Below the pieces are notes generated by a model. That model worked only from the letters and a program-made list of their open reading frames with translations, ran no database searches and was not told the DNA's origin. Below, one piece after another: positions 47,301 through 57,290 of a DNA stretch of 64,000 nt. Where the stretch lies: the NCBI GenBank assembly GCA_963969365.1, contig OZ017748.1, forward strand, positions 3,345,001 through 3,409,000. Reading direction: 5' to 3'. Source of the DNA: Asterochloris sp. CNOR1 (taxonomy: Eukaryota; Chlorophyta; Trebouxiophyceae; Trebouxiales; Trebouxiaceae). The position numbers were made by a program, and so were the translations under genes. How positions within the stretch are numbered: the stretch's first letter is position 1; every line of letters begins with the position of its first letter.

Positions 47301-50300
47301 GCTGCTGCCCTCCTCAGCCGCGCCAGGCGCCTCCCACTCGCTCTCAGCACCGAATGTACCCTCCACTGTGGCTGTGGACTGTGCTGAGTCAGCTGGCTGC
47401 CCTGAGGCAGCGTCCTCAGCCCCTGCTCCGGGCGCAGGCTCAGCCTCGTCCCTGCCACCGTCGCGTTGGCGCAGCACCCTGCAGGGCAGACCTCGGACTG
47501 GAGACGCCCAACCTGCATGCTCCTGCCTACTGAGTACTGCCTGGATGTGCTGTCCACACAATAGCGCTGCTGGCACCTGCACATGATGCAAGACACCATG
47601 CTGCAGCCCAATCCCGGTCACAGGCCAACTCGCAGTGCCAAGGACAGCATGCCCGCTCTGCAGCCCAGCTCACCTGCCACCACGCCCCCGTGACCCACGA
47701 CCCCTGCCTGCAACTCCGCGCCCGTCAGACTCGCCGGCCGACAGCTGCTGCAGCTGCTGCTGGGCCTGCGGCGGCGACTGGTCCTGACCCTCCGCGCCGG
47801 CCCCACCGCGGCTGTTCCTGCCACGACGCTGCTTGCCTCGAGCGGCCTTGCTGCCCCTGCCTGCCACATCTGCTGCCTCACTGGGAGCTTCCTCCCTGTT
47901 GTCCGGGGTCTCATGTGCCAGTGGCGGCGGGGGCAGCCAGCCTGAGGGCAGCTGGAGGCCCTGCCTCTGGCGCTGGGGTGGCGGGGGAGGCTGCGGATTC
48001 GTCAGGAGCACGCCTGTGCCCCGCGACCCATTCTGCAGCAGGGTTGGGCCGAAGCCCATGCCGCCAGCAAACAGAGGGCTGCCGCCCTGCTGCGCAGACC
48101 CCTGCGGCGGCTGCTGTTGAGCGCCCGGCTGCAGCTGCTGAGCTTGCAGCGCCGCCTCAGCCGGGGTGGGCTCCCGCGCCTGCCACTGGCTGGCTTGCTG
48201 CTGCTGCTGGGCCTCCCCCAGCAGCGGGCGCTTCCACGCATTGGGCACCTGCTGCTGCCCTCCAGCTTGCTCTGGCAGGGCAGCAGCAGGCACAGAGCTG
48301 CTGGGCCTCTCTCTGGCCCTGGGAGGTGCCCTTCCAGCACTCTCATGGTCGCTGAGGGCAGGGCCTACACTGTTCACCTCCACATCCAGAGAGGAGCCCA
48401 CTACGCCGGAGGTGGAGGGTGCATGGATGTGCTTACGCCCCTCACTGCTCAGCTCAGCAGCAATGTTCCCCACTGTCTCAGCAGTGATGGGCAGAGGGTC
48501 CCTCAAGTCAGGACTGCTGCGCCCTGTGCTGCGCTCTGTGCTGCACTCTGCAGCCTCAGCAGCAGCTGCCTCCTCTGCAGCCTGCCTGGCAGCCTCCTCC
48601 TCTGCTGCCTGCTTGGCAGCTGCCTCCTCAGCCAGCCTGCAGACAGGTATGGCAATGCGAAATTGGCCAGATCTGCAGCATGAACGGCGGATACACAGCA
48701 CTGTCTAGTTTGCACGCCAGCTAGTCAGCGAGGTGGTATGGTGCTGTGCAGAAAGATCGAATGGCCAAGACTGTCAGGCAGAGATGCAGGGCCGCCTGAT
48801 GAGCTTTCAAGGTTGAGCTGCCTGTATCAATGTCATACGGTAGCCAGGCAGCTTATCCCATGTGGACCAGGTGATTGCGGACAGGCGGCAGCAGGAGTGG
48901 CAGCTGCTGACCTGCGCTTCTCCTCTGCGTCCGCCTGCAGCTTGGCTTCCAGCTCCTTCAGCTTCTGCGCAGCACGGCGCCTGTGCTCCTCACCAACCTC
49001 GTCATTCAGGGGCTTGTAGTTCACCCTGGTCCTGGCTGCCTTCACCTGCAGGCGCAGCTCATGCCTGAGGTGACCAAAGCACAGCTAATTTGGAGAGCTC
49101 AGACGAGCAGACAGAGCTGACAGTGTGCTATGGGTGTACAAAGGAGGAGCACAAGCACCTGCTGCCTCTGGAAGGTACGCCACTCAAGACTCATGTTGGG
49201 GCTGCAGGGTGCCCCTTTGTAAAGGGCGCCTGCCAATGGACATGTTCGCACCAGATTGCCATCAACCAGCGAAGCAAGCAGCTGAGCCCGTCAATTGCAG
49301 AGCCTGCCCAGCACCAGGAACAATGTTTGACACGATGGCCAGTGCGGGGCTGCCGGCTGACCTGGGCAAGTGCTGCCTGCTCCTCAGCTGAGCCAGGGGT
49401 AGCGGCCTTTGCCTGAGCCAGAGCGCCCAGCATCTCTGCGCTGGCTGCAGCCTCCTCTGAGCTATGCTGCGCTGACGCTGCATCCTCGGTGAGAGGAGGG
49501 CCCTCGGTGGAGTGAGTCTCCGTTGACGGCTCTGTGCGCTTCCGCTGACGCTCCTGTGGTAAGCAGAGCAGCAGCTGCTTTCAGACTTGTTAGCCCATCA
49601 GCACAGAGAGAGCACACTGCAACCCATGTGCTGCCTGGGCTGCAAACCATATACAAGCACACTCCAGCAGCGCGCTCACCAACACCTTGAACGGGCGCCC
49701 AAGATTTGCCCTAGGCATTGCATTGCACTGCACTGCACTGCACAGCTGCCCATGAGCATTGTTTGTGTCTCACCTTCTCCATCTCGCCGGCCAGCTTGTC
49801 CAGCTCGGCATTGAAGGCCTCTCGCTCAGGGTCAGCCTCAGCACCCCTGCGGTCCTCGGGGTGAGCAGCCCCTGGTCCCTTGGCGCCACGGGGAGGTGGT
49901 GGTGGAAACAAGTCCTCTCCGTGGTGGCTATAGGTGTGCCCTGCAGGGCAACACAGGACCTTGGCATGAGCAACCTTGTGGTGATGCCATTGAGGTGTCA
50001 GGATGACACAAGCCCAGTGCCATGCAAAGAAGTGCTTTTCTCTGCAGTGCAGGGGGCTGGCTGCCCCATGAGGCAGAAAGCGCTCAGGGTCAAGGCTGCA
50101 CCATGCCAGGCCCCATGGCTGGCTATAACGGTGCAATGACAATGAGGGAAGCCACCTACTTGTTCTACGGCTGCCTCCCGTCAGCGAAGCATGTTGTTTA
50201 AGACCTGTGGGCCACAAAGGCAGCATTCGCCGCACCTGGCGGGGGTGGGGGTGGTCGCTTGAGAATCCTGTCAAAGTGACGGTCTGCTGAGGGTCCCCGC

Positions 50301-52139
50301 TCCTCGTACTGCCCAGGCGGCGGCCGGTGAGGGGGCTTGCCCCTATCGAAGTCGTCCCTGGCAAGTAAGCGCGGGCTGCCCCGGTCGTAACCCCTCTCAT
50401 AGGGCGGTGGAGGCCCCCTATCGTAGCGTGACGGCAGGGGCCCCCGTCCCCACCTTTCCTCATCTGCATAGCTGCCACGGGGAGGGCCGTCACTGTAACC
50501 CCTGGCTGCATAGCGCCGGTCGTCCTCAGGCCGTGGGCGATGGTGGTCATGCTCACTGGGCTCAGGGTAGTGACCCCTGCAGCACCCAGCAAACTTGCAT
50601 TCTGAACAGAGTTGCGGCAACATGCAGCAGCAGACAGGAGAAGGAAATTGCTTGACACAGGAAGCAGCAGTCCTCTTATAGGCAGCATCTGGGTCATGTG
50701 CTGCATCTGCAGAGGATGGCCTGATCCAATTGGACTCTGATGCAGCATTGGTCCATGAAGGAAAGCAGCAGCCTTGGCAGCTCAAGGCGTCAGTGTGCTT
50801 TGCAATGCAGACGCTAAGCGGCGTGCCTGCTGTATTCCTGCTCAGGATGGTCCCCTGGGTCTCTGTCTACCGGCCGGCCGTAGGCCTCATCAGGAACCCG
50901 CTCATGGGCATATCTGTCGTCCCACCCAGGTCGAGCACGCCGCGGATCATCGCGCCTGTCTGGCAGGCCTGGCACGCTGTGAGGGTCGTCCTCATGCTGG
51001 GGCCTGTCCCTGCAAGCAGGACTGCCTTTGTTCAGCGTGGCGCCAAGAGGTCCCTCTAGGGCTGCAGCCGATGCAACCAGTGCATGCCTGCAGCCTGAGG
51101 GTCATGCTCTGCATGATGCCCTGTGCGCAGTGCACTCAGCCTGCACACCGAATATTTTGATGCCTGCAGCAGGTGCAAATCAAGTCCCACCCCATCACAT
51201 GGGTGCCTGCAGCAAGGCTGCATACCAGTCTGCCTCTTGCCCGGGCTTTGCCAATGGCGGGGTAGGCCCCCGCCGCTCGTCCTCGTCCCAATTGCCGCTG
51301 GCCTGCAGCAGACACACAAACAGTGCTGATTCATTGCAGTGCTTGCTGCACGCAATCACACAGAAGAGACAGGCCGCTCAGCTTTGCTGCACCACTTTGC
51401 TGGCGCACTACAGATCAGCTGGGCCCCTGCCCCCATATATATCTCACCTGCGCAGATCCAGACGCAAAACCAGGCTGCTTTGCGGCTTGCTGCTGCTGCT
51501 GCTGGGCTGCGTAGGCTGCTGCTGAGAGGCTGGGGTACTCTGCAGGATTGAGGCCTCGACCTCTAGAGGGGTTTGCAGGGACCGGTCCCGGTTCTGGCGG
51601 CCCGGCTAGCTGCTGCTGGACCTGGGGCGAGGCCCAGTTGCTGCTGGCAACGAGAGAGGCTGCTCGCTCGGTCTCGGTGGCCTGCTCTGGTTCAGGCTTC
51701 TGCCACCCAACACCAGACTTGCTGGGGACTATCTGTGTGGTTGGATCATTGCCAGCGTTCTCCTGCAGGCGCAGGGCAAATCAGACAATGGCCTGCACAG
51801 GTGCGTGGGCTGTATATGGGAGCAAGGTGCCTGCCTCACCTTGCGCAGCGAAGGTAAGTTCACAGGCTTAGGGACAGCAAGCTTCCCTGTTGCTGCTGAT
51901 CCAACGCCACGGCTCCTCTGCAGGGCAGCATGTTCCCTGTCAGCAAGCTGTGGGTCGCCCCCTTTGCAGCAGTGAGGTCTCGCAGCACCACGCAGTACCT
52001 TGGGCACTCCTCCAAGAGAAACCAGGCCTTTGTGGGGTACAAGGTTGGGCTTCTGCTCTGGGGCACCTCGTGAGAGGCCCCCACTCAGGTTGCTGTTGGA
52101 GAAACGCTGCAGGCCATTACCACTTCGCTGGCTGGACAT
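44332..52139 (-). CDS. PRRC2/MOS1-like protein with BAT2 N-terminal domain
   Basis: There are 17 exons: 51999-52139, 51840-51917, 51448-51762, 51226-51302, 50827-51009, 50236-50576, 49774-49940, 49362-49553, 48912-49045, 47674-48636, 47168-47478, 46638-46974, 46114-46371, 45217-45847, 44963-45089, 44493-44741 and 44332-44402. They give 1,524 residues in phase. The BAT2_N block comprises KPNLVPHKGLVSLGG, GKLAVPKPVNLPSLRKENAG, NDPTTQIVPSKSGVGW and ASGNWDEDER. It is followed by Arg/Asp-rich, Gln/Ala-rich coiled-coil, Pro/Gly-rich and RGG-rich segments. Animal PRRC2 proteins act in translation and stress granules; plant MOS1 acts in expression of immune receptor genes. The rest of the protein is disordered and family-typical only in composition. 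The intron at 50577-50826 is GC-AG. It is divergent from the RidA gene, with 178 bp between starts. Confidence 0.88.
46565..46612 (-). repeat. Decayed copy of PRRC2-like exon 12 donor edge
   Basis: On the + strand, CCTCTCACTTGCTCACGATT then GAGACCCCACTGATG mirrors CCTCTCACCTGCTCACAGCA then GAGCCCACACTGATG at the real boundary (46631-46665). The spacing is about 62 bp and the donor is kept. Confidence 0.75.
49711..49745. repeat. Short CTGCA pentamer array
   Basis: About six units of TTGCA/CTGCA lie in an intron of the PRRC2-like gene. The unit equals the core of the usual acceptor CTGCAG. Confidence 0.7.
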
Positions 52140-52317
52140 GCTGATCTGCAGCGAGCATTAGGACGGGCACCTGCTCTCAGTGAGCGGGCTAGCAGAGCCG
52201 CCCAGGGAGAACCAGGCCTGGTAAAGCTTTGCAGGAAATGTTTAGTCAAAGTCGAGGCAGGACACTGGGCACTCGAGTGTTCCAAGTCTGGCGGTGCCAG
52301 TCTCCAGATCTTTGGCA
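52140..52317. promoter_or_regulatory. Divergent promoter between PRRC2-like and RidA genes
   Basis: 178 bp separate the two start codons, which face away from each other. Both 5' UTRs and core promoters must fit here. No clear TATA box is seen. Confidence 0.6.
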
Positions 52318-52874
52318 ATGTCTCAAGGTGGGCTGCTTCAGGTCATACATATGCTGGGTCTTTGGACCTTTCCTGCCTGACAAATACAGCAAACTGACTT
52401 GTGACGTGCCTGCCAGGCATTGAGAGGCGGGGGTTCCTCAGTGGAGGCAGAGCCGGGCCTCCCCGCTTCTCTGCCAGCGTGCTCCATAACCAGCTGGTCT
52501 ATGTAGCTGGCCAGATTGCTTCTGATGCCTCTCAGGACTATGCTGGTCAGGCAAGGCAGGTCCTGCATCTGGTTGAGGAGTGCCTGACGGCTGCTGGCAC
52601 CAGCAAGGCCCAGCTGCTGAAGGTGAATGTATTTTTACGAAGTATCGATGAGGGCGCAGACAGCTTTAACGCAGTGTGGGACAGCTGGGTGGCCAGGGAC
52701 AACCTGCCGGTGGGTGGGTGGGTTGTGCTGCACCAATTGCTCTGAGTGGTGCTCCTCCATATGCTAACCCCTGGCCCCCTGTTCTTCCAGGTCAGAACCA
52801 CGATTGAAGCCAAGCTGATGCGCCCCGATCTGCTGGTTGAGGTGGACTGCATTGCTGCTGCTCAGCAGGCTTGA
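52318..52874 (+). CDS. RidA-family (YjgF/YER057c/UK114) protein
   Basis: Three exons: 52318-52327, 52417-52709 and 52791-52874, giving 128 residues. The first coding exon is only 10 nt (MSQ plus one base), joined to GIERRGFLSGGRAG. Blocks PRFSASVLHNQLVYVAGQIA, LHLVEECLTAAGTSKAQLL and VRTTIEAKLMRPDLLVEVD match the family, including the Arg of the ligand pocket in VRTTIEAKL. Canonical RidA hydrolyses reactive enamine/imine intermediates made by PLP enzymes; this shorter form resembles RutC/YoaB-like members, so the exact substrate is open. No transit peptide is evident, which suggests a cytosolic protein. The start is set by phase and by the family's usual short N-terminus. The stop faces the PDHB stop 69 bp away. 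Confidence 0.9.
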
Positions 52875-52907
52875 CAATTGTGAGCTCTGCCAAGATTTGG
52901 CAGCTCA

Positions 52908-52912
52908 TTACA
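52908..52912 (-). promoter_or_regulatory. TGTAA poly(A) signal candidate of PDHB
   Basis: TGTAA on the minus strand lies about 31 nt past the PDHB stop. TGTAA is the usual chlorophyte polyadenylation signal. It sits between two convergent stops, so transcripts would be very short past the stop or would overlap. Confidence 0.45.
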
Positions 52913-52943
52913 GCAGGCACTTTTCTCTAGAATATGAGCACAC

Positions 52944-55499
52944 TCATTGCTTACCCATCATGCGCTTGACGATGCGTACGATGTCAGGCACCTGGGGCAA
53001 GGCAGCTGCCTCAAGGTTGGTGGCGTAAGGCATGGGGACCTCAGCACCTGTGATGCGCTCTGGTGCCGCGTCAAGGTCATCAAAGCACTCCTCATTCACT
53101 GTTGCAGTGATCTCGCTGCCAATGCCGCATTGCGGCCAGCCCTCTTCTACTGTGACTACTCTGTGCGTTTTCTTCACAGACTTGACAATCGCTGGTCGGT
53201 CCAGAGGTTTGAGCGTCCTGAGGTTGAGCACCTGTGCCACATGAACATGGTTACAATGATACAAGAGGTCCCTACTTGGAGTGCTAAGAGCAGCAAGCCA
53301 TTCAGTCAGCTGGTGCTCAATGGTACTGCTGGGACCCCACCAACGCTCACACCAGCAGCAGAGCTGTGAATGGTGTGCGCTTGTGGCCCCTTATATGTTT
53401 CGCAACCATACAACTTGCCTGCATGTCATATGGCCCAAGCAGCTGGCAGAAATGTCCAGCACCTGGCCCACATGCTCACCTCGCAGCTGATGCCCTCCTT
53501 CTCCAAAATCTCTGCTGCTTTGAGATTATATCCCACCAGCTTACCAAAGGCCACCAGGGTCACATCCTTGCCTTCTCGCTGGACCTGCACAACAGATCCA
53601 GAGACCTGATCAAATGCTGTTGTGAAGCGATGGTCCATTGTAATATCATTGCGCTTTGAAAAGCAATGGGCTATGTTGCAAAGCAAAGCAAGCTTGGCAG
53701 GTGCATTGCATGGATGGATCACGTCTGAAGACTCAGCAAGTCTCAGTGCTGACTTGGCTTCTCTTCGCTCCGGCACAGGAGAACAACAGCTGTGCCCTGG
53801 CCTTTGCAGACACACAGAAGCGTTCAGACTTCACACGCCAGCATGAGGAGCCCACAGTGTCTCAAAATCGACAGCAGATGCAACAACTGTGTGCTCAAGA
53901 GAGAATGCTGGCACGATGCTGAGCAATTGGCTGCATGCTGTTTGGCCTTGTGCTGTGAAGGAGCGGGCAGGCCCTGCACTGCTGCACATGTACTGCCCCT
54001 TCACCTCGATCGCATTTCGAGAGGCCTGTCTTGGCCTGCCCAGTGAGCAGCGTCACAGGCACAGCCTCCTCTGCACGCAGCATATGCAAAATACAGAGCC
54101 CGGGGGACAGCTCCTGTTCACCTTGGCCTGGCCAATGGGCAGCACAAAGTCCTTGTCCAACATCTTTTCGCTGACAGGGAAGGACTCGCCATACAGAATT
54201 TCGTTTTCCAGGAACACCACAGGGTCAGGATCCCTGATGGAGGCTTTCAGGAGTCCGCGGGCATCCTCGCTGTCATACGGGGCAATGACCTACAGCCAGC
54301 AGCGTGCTCCTTGTTGCGCTTGTGCTGCAGCGGCTGCAGCGCCTCCTGATCATCTGCTTCAGATGAGACGGGCTGAGCTGCCCTGGCAGCTTCCACTGCA
54401 CCTGTTCAGCTTGGTGCAAAGATTCTGGTTCAACTCATGCCATTTTGCTGCAGCAGGGACCCAACATGCTGCACCTGCGATGGGCCTTTCTGCTGCAACT
54501 TGGGCAACATTCTGAGAGCCTGCTGATTCAGAAACACCCAACTCACCTTCAGGCCAGGCACATGGCTGTACCAGGCGGCATAGCATTGCGAGTGCTGTGC
54601 CGCCACGCCCGCTGCAGCGCCGTTGGGCCCTCTGAACACAATGGGCACTGGGATGGTGCCGGCAGACATGTACAGAGTTTTGGCAGCGGAGTTGATGATC
54701 TGGTCAATGGCTTGCATCGCAAAGTTGAAGGTCATGAACTCCACCACTGGGCGCAGGCCTGCCATGGCTGCTCCACAGCCGATGCCGGTGAATCCAGCCT
54801 GCAGCGTCACCACACAGCAGCTCAGCTGGATGGGGCAGGCCATTTTCGCAACACAGCTGGATGTATGACAGGAGAGCCTTTTTGGGTGGCCAACAGCCAG
54901 AGCAGGACCGGAAGCGCCCTCACCTCCGTGATGGGAGTGTCCCGCACACGCATGGAGCCGTGCTTCTGCAAGAGGCCTCTTGTGATCTGCAAAAGGACGC
55001 AAGCTTGTTTGGGCGCAAATCAGGGGACACCACAGCTTCATTGAGGTGGCAAACAGCCTGTCTCTCACCTTGTAGGCGCCTTGATACTCGCCGACCTGCA
55101 CATTTCAGCCAGGCATCAGCACTGCAGGTTGCGGGGTGCTCACTGAGCTGCTGCCACAGAAGGAATTTACCTCTTCCCCCAAGATGAAGACATTCTCGTC
55201 GCGCACCATCTCCTCATCTAGTGCGGAGTTGAGGGCATCACGCACTGTCATCTGCAGAGCAGATTGGCAAGCAGTTGGCAATGCCTCAGAAAGAAACCAA
55301 GCAACTGGTAACAGTGAGCAAGCAGACCTGCTGGCTGGCATAGCCCCTGGCAAAGCGTGCGAGGGCGCCCTGATGGCCCTGCATGTGAGGACACAGCCAT
55401 TGATGATCACATGGGCAAACATCAGTGGAGCATCCAGCATGGAATCATACTCACAGCGGCCCTGAGGCCCCTGCCGGCCTGCACCATCGCCCCCAACAT
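52944..55499 (-). CDS. PDHB: Pyruvate dehydrogenase E1 component subunit beta, mitochondrial
   Basis: Nine exons: 55455-55499, 55328-55378, 55171-55251, 55069-55095, 54924-54986, 54547-54798, 54122-54289, 53480-53584 and 52944-53231, giving 359 residues. All eight introns are phase 0. After a basic mitochondrial leader ([15 protein letters not shown]) comes [20 protein letters not shown], then [13 protein letters not shown] with the thiamine-diphosphate-activating Glu. [59 protein letters not shown] and [15 protein letters not shown] follow. The subunit forms E1 with the alpha chain and decarboxylates pyruvate. The mitochondrial rather than plastid type is indicated by [15 protein letters not shown]. 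Exon 4 is a 27-nt microexon. The start lies 139 bp from the HIRIP3-like stop upstream on the same strand. Confidence 0.95.
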
Positions 55500-55638
55500 T
55501 GTGTCGCCTCACACTATGAAGCCTGATGCTATGTGGCCTGTGCGATTCAACGGCAGAGCAATGCAATCGGCCCAGCTCTGGTCTGAGCGATGCAGCAAGC
55601 CCTTGCAAGAAAGCAATATGTTTCAGGCTTGGACAGTT

Positions 55639-57206
55639 TCATTTGAAGGTGTCAGCACTCTCAGTCTGTGCTGCACCCTCATCATCTTTGGAGCTGCTTC
55701 CGCCTGCCTGGAAGTCCTCACTGACAGTGTCATCACTTGCAGTGCCTGTTGCCACTGGACTTGCAGAGGGTTGCACAGCTGCACGGCCCTCTCCACTTCC
55801 ACTGCTTGACTCGCTTCCGGACAGCTTGTCAATTGCTGCATAGTTGACATGCTGCCGGGTGCGCCTCTGCCCCACAATGTTAGAGCTGTCTATGTCTGCC
55901 AAGTCCTTCTCCATCTCCAGCCTGCAGACAGGTGCCAATGGTTGCCAGGCAAACTGCTGTGCATGTGATCGTCATCTATGTAGGCAGCCAAGAGTCAGGC
56001 CTGCTTGCATGGCGGCTTTGGACGTCAATGCTGCAGGCTGGCTATCCCTTTGAGTCCTGCTTGTGATTGCCACTAGAGCAGGCTTACCGCTTCTTGACTT
56101 TGGCGATTTCCCGGGGCTTTGAGCCCTTGTGCAGCCCCTGCTTCTCCAGCATCAGCTGGAGACACGCTGTCTGCTCAGACGGACCCTTTTTGTAGATGGA
56201 CGGCCCAATGCTGATCCCAGCCTGCCTGCAGCAGAGCAGCAGTGGCCGTCCAGAGTCTGTGTGAATGTGGCCCTACATCAGAGGACAGCAGCGGCAGGCA
56301 GGCTGTGCAGTCCCACACCGACACAGCCCGGCATGGGCCACCTGGCCCCACCTGCAGACCTGCCTCAACCTCTCGACGCCCTGTGGCAGAGGCTCTCGTG
56401 CCTTGGCAGGCTTGGCATCCTCTGCATCCTTCGGCTCTGCATTGTCATCATTGGGTGCAGGCTCTGCCTGCAGGGATACACGTCAGATGTCAAGCACCAC
56501 TTGGTGGCAGCTTTGATGCCATGCAATGCAGTGGTTGCTCAGCTGCTACCTAGACCAGAGAGGTTTCTGTGTGAAGGCAAGCCCAACCAGCTCATCTCGG
56601 CTGCAGATGCGGCACAGGGCTCTTAATACACGGCAGCTCAGTCTGGCAACTGTACTGGTACAAGTTCCCACCTTGCGCTCCACTTCCTTGCGCTTGATGC
56701 CAGCTGCAGGCATCGCATTCTCATTTGCAGGCGCTTTGCGCTTGGGCTGAGCAGCAGCCTGCTTGAGCTTTTTGGCTGGTGGCTCCACATCAGGCTCCAC
56801 GTCTGGCTCATGCAGCACCTGATGCAAGCAGCATAATGACCCTTGTCAGCACAAGCCACGCTGCAAGAGTGAGGTGGAATGCCTGCTGATGTCAGGCGTG
56901 TTGTGGAGGTCTGCTGGGAGGGAATGGCCTGCACTGACAGACCTGGTCAACGAGCTCCCTCAGCAGCGACTTGAAGTCATCCAGAGCACCCTGCTCCCTG
57001 CCCAGGTCGCCCTCTAATAGTTTGCGCAGCTTCTTGATGCTCAACGTGTCCTGGTTGTCGACAATGTACTGTCTCCTGCACAGAGGAGCAGAGAGCCAAG
57101 CAATAGCACTTTAGGACAGCCTATTGTTACTTTGTTACCTGCTATGCTGAGATGCAGCATACCTGGCAAAAAATGCCTTCTGAATCTCCGATACCGTGGG
57201 AGCCAT
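55639..57206 (-). CDS. HIRIP3-like histone chaperone (DEK-C and CHZ domains)
   Basis: Six exons: 57163-57206, 56943-57075, 56672-56818, 56360-56467, 56088-56221 and 55639-55921, giving 282 residues in phase. Residues 1-59 form a DEK C-terminal domain (YIVDNQDTLSIKKLRKLLEG, DDFKSLLRELVDQ). A basic/acidic linker follows (PPAKKLKQAAAQPKRKAP). Residues about 145-215 are the CHZ-type part: GPSIYKKGPSEQTACLQLM, EKQGLHKGSKPREIAKVKKR and EKDLADIDSSNIVGQRRTR. The C-terminus is Ser/Glu/Asp-rich. HIRIP3 and Chz1 relatives bind H2A-H2B (or H2A.Z-H2B) dimers in the nucleus. It starts 84 bp from the divergent DDT-domain gene, another chromatin protein. Identity is good from two domains in the expected order. 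Confidence 0.88.
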
Positions 57207-57290
57207 GCTTCACCTCCAAATGGGCCACCGTGAAAGTTGCGCAAGTTGCATGCAGCGTTGACCAATCAGCTTTGACACGCTCCACCTATC
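57207..57290. promoter_or_regulatory. 84-bp bidirectional promoter, HIRIP3-like / DDT gene
   Basis: The two start codons face away from each other with only 84 bp between them. A CCAAT box (ACCAATCAGC, CCAAT at 57262-57266) lies 25 nt upstream of the + strand ATG. Both 5' UTRs must be very short or overlap the other gene. Confidence 0.7.

Noticed and set aside
47690-48355. 221-codon + strand frame inside the PRRC2-like gene
   Set aside because: Antisense shadow of the 963-nt exon 47674-48636, with Ala/Pro/Gly-rich composition from GC content.
49711-49745. CTGCA array as a CRISPR or origin-type iteron
   Set aside because: Only about six 5-bp units with no spacers, inside an intron; a plain microsatellite explains it.
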